Part shown: piece by piece, positions 13,223 to 13,720 of the stretch
How the letters are laid out: each line of letters opens with the position of its first letter
How positions within the stretch are numbered: position 1 is the stretch's first letter
Source of the DNA: an uncultured Clostridium sp.
Lineage (GTDB): Bacteria > Bacillota_A > Clostridia > TANB77 > CAG-508
Assembly: GCA_951800935.1 (NCBI GenBank)
Contig: CATOLW010000010.1
Location: 1 to 13,720, forward strand
DNA: 13,720 bases
Direction: 5' to 3'
Notes under the pieces: generated by a model
The model's input: only the letters and a program-made list of their open reading frames with translations
Databases searched by the model: none
Told to the model about the DNA's origin: nothing
Program-made: the position numbers and the translations under genes

Positions 13223-13720
13223 TTAAACTGTTGCTAATTCTTTTTTCATTTTTTCTAATTGTTCTTTTTTTATTTCTGTTGCTTGTAATATAATTTTTTC
13301 ATCTAGTTTTAAATGAATCATATTTTCAGCAATTTCTTTTTCTCTTTCTTCTTTTGCTTGTTTTCTTTGGTTTAACAAATCTTTTCTTAATCTTTCGGCT
13401 AATGTACTCAAATTCCCTTCACCTACCTTTCTTTCTATCTTTTCTAGTAATTCTAGTTGCATTTCTTTGTTTAACACCTTGTCTAACAAGTATCGTATCA
13501 TGTTGTACATCTCATTTAAGTTTTTTCTGGTTTTGGCTGTTTTAATTATTACTTGCAAGTTTTCAATTAATTCTTCATAATTTTTTGCTTTTTCAAGAAA
13601 CATACTATAGCCAAACATGGTGTCTTTTTCTAATAATTTTTGTTTTGAAATTTTATTAATATCGATAAAATTATATTCTAAATCGATTTTATAGTTTTCG
13701 AATACAGCATTACTAATTTG
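13223..13720 (-). CDS. Rpn-family PD-(D/E)XK nuclease/putative transposase, C-terminal part (5' end outside window)
   Basis: The frame is open to the window edge, so 165 C-terminal residues are seen and the start is missing; an internal ATG at 13618 is not the start because LEYNFIDINKISKQKLLEKDT precedes it in frame. The strongly helical, charged sequence (FGYSMFLEKAKNYEELIENLQ, a mid-region ending in AERLRKDLLNQRK, and a final ENMIHLKLDEKIILQATEIKKEQLEKMKKE) is typical of the C-terminal half of Rpn proteins. This family of PD-(D/E)XK nucleases promotes RecA-independent recombination and is often annotated as transposase. The catalytic N-terminal domain would lie beyond the window. It has its own terminator and is separate from the adhesin promoter. 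The assignment rests on overall pattern, not on catalytic residues. Confidence 0.65.
   Translation of the reverse strand, partial: QISNAVFENYKIDLEYNFIDINKISKQKLLEKDTMFGYSMFLEKAKNYEELIENLQVIIKTAKTRKNLNEMYNMIRYLLDKVLNKEMQLELLEKIERKVGEGNLSTLAERLRKDLLNQRKQAKEEREKEIAENMIHLKLDEKIILQATEIKKEQLEKMKKELATV

Overview
The window is very AT-rich, has strong AGGAGG-type Shine-Dalgarno sequences, sigma-A-like promoters (TTGNNN-17-TATAAT) and many short-stemmed Rho-independent terminators. It encodes a large SpaA/Cna-B surface protein. Together these point to a low-GC Firmicute, most likely a gut Clostridia or related commensal. Every protein gene I accept lies on the minus strand.

Layout from left to right. 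(1) 1-430 is a recombination-site region. It holds the 3' part of a tRNA-Thr(UGU) gene (250-294) with its own promoter and terminator, and TAGTCCCCA direct repeats on both sides: one copy at 66-74 and three at an exact 11-bp period at 399-429. This looks like a tyrosine-integrase attachment site with arm-type binding sites. (2) 475-817 is a compact type I toxin-antitoxin-like locus: a 50-residue hydrophobic peptide on the minus strand, a convergent short RNA on the plus strand, two clear promoters, a shared terminator hairpin, and a leader hairpin that can mask the toxin ribosome-binding site. (3) 905-3770 is a probable operon of four uncharacterised membrane-anchored or membrane proteins (374, 261, 68 and 153 residues), with an extended -10 promoter at its head and a strong terminator at its end. 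(4) 3771-4139 has no gene but holds several palindromes, an attenuator-like pair of mutually exclusive stems and a bidirectional terminator. (5) 4140-4772 is an ABC-transporter ATPase cut off just after its H-loop, with no partner genes. (6) 4885-12914 is a giant surface adhesin broken into three frames by two single-base shifts. Skipping one base at each junction restores one frame of 2,675 residues with signal peptide, fimbrial isopeptide (D2-like) region, InlB-like repeat, about 13 Cna-B domains, four DUF11-type domains, and a C-terminal membrane anchor carrying VKTG rather than LPXTG. (7) 13223-13720 is the C-terminal part of an Rpn/PD-(D/E)XK-type transposase-nuclease that runs off the window end.

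The region reads as accessory DNA: an integration site, an addiction-type module, an orphan operon, a decayed transporter gene, a possibly inactivated or phase-variable adhesin, and a transposase-family nuclease. The least explained parts are the attP-like double-armed site, the toxin locus with identical 5' leaders on both opposing RNAs, the four-gene operon, and the structured 3780-4017 spacer.
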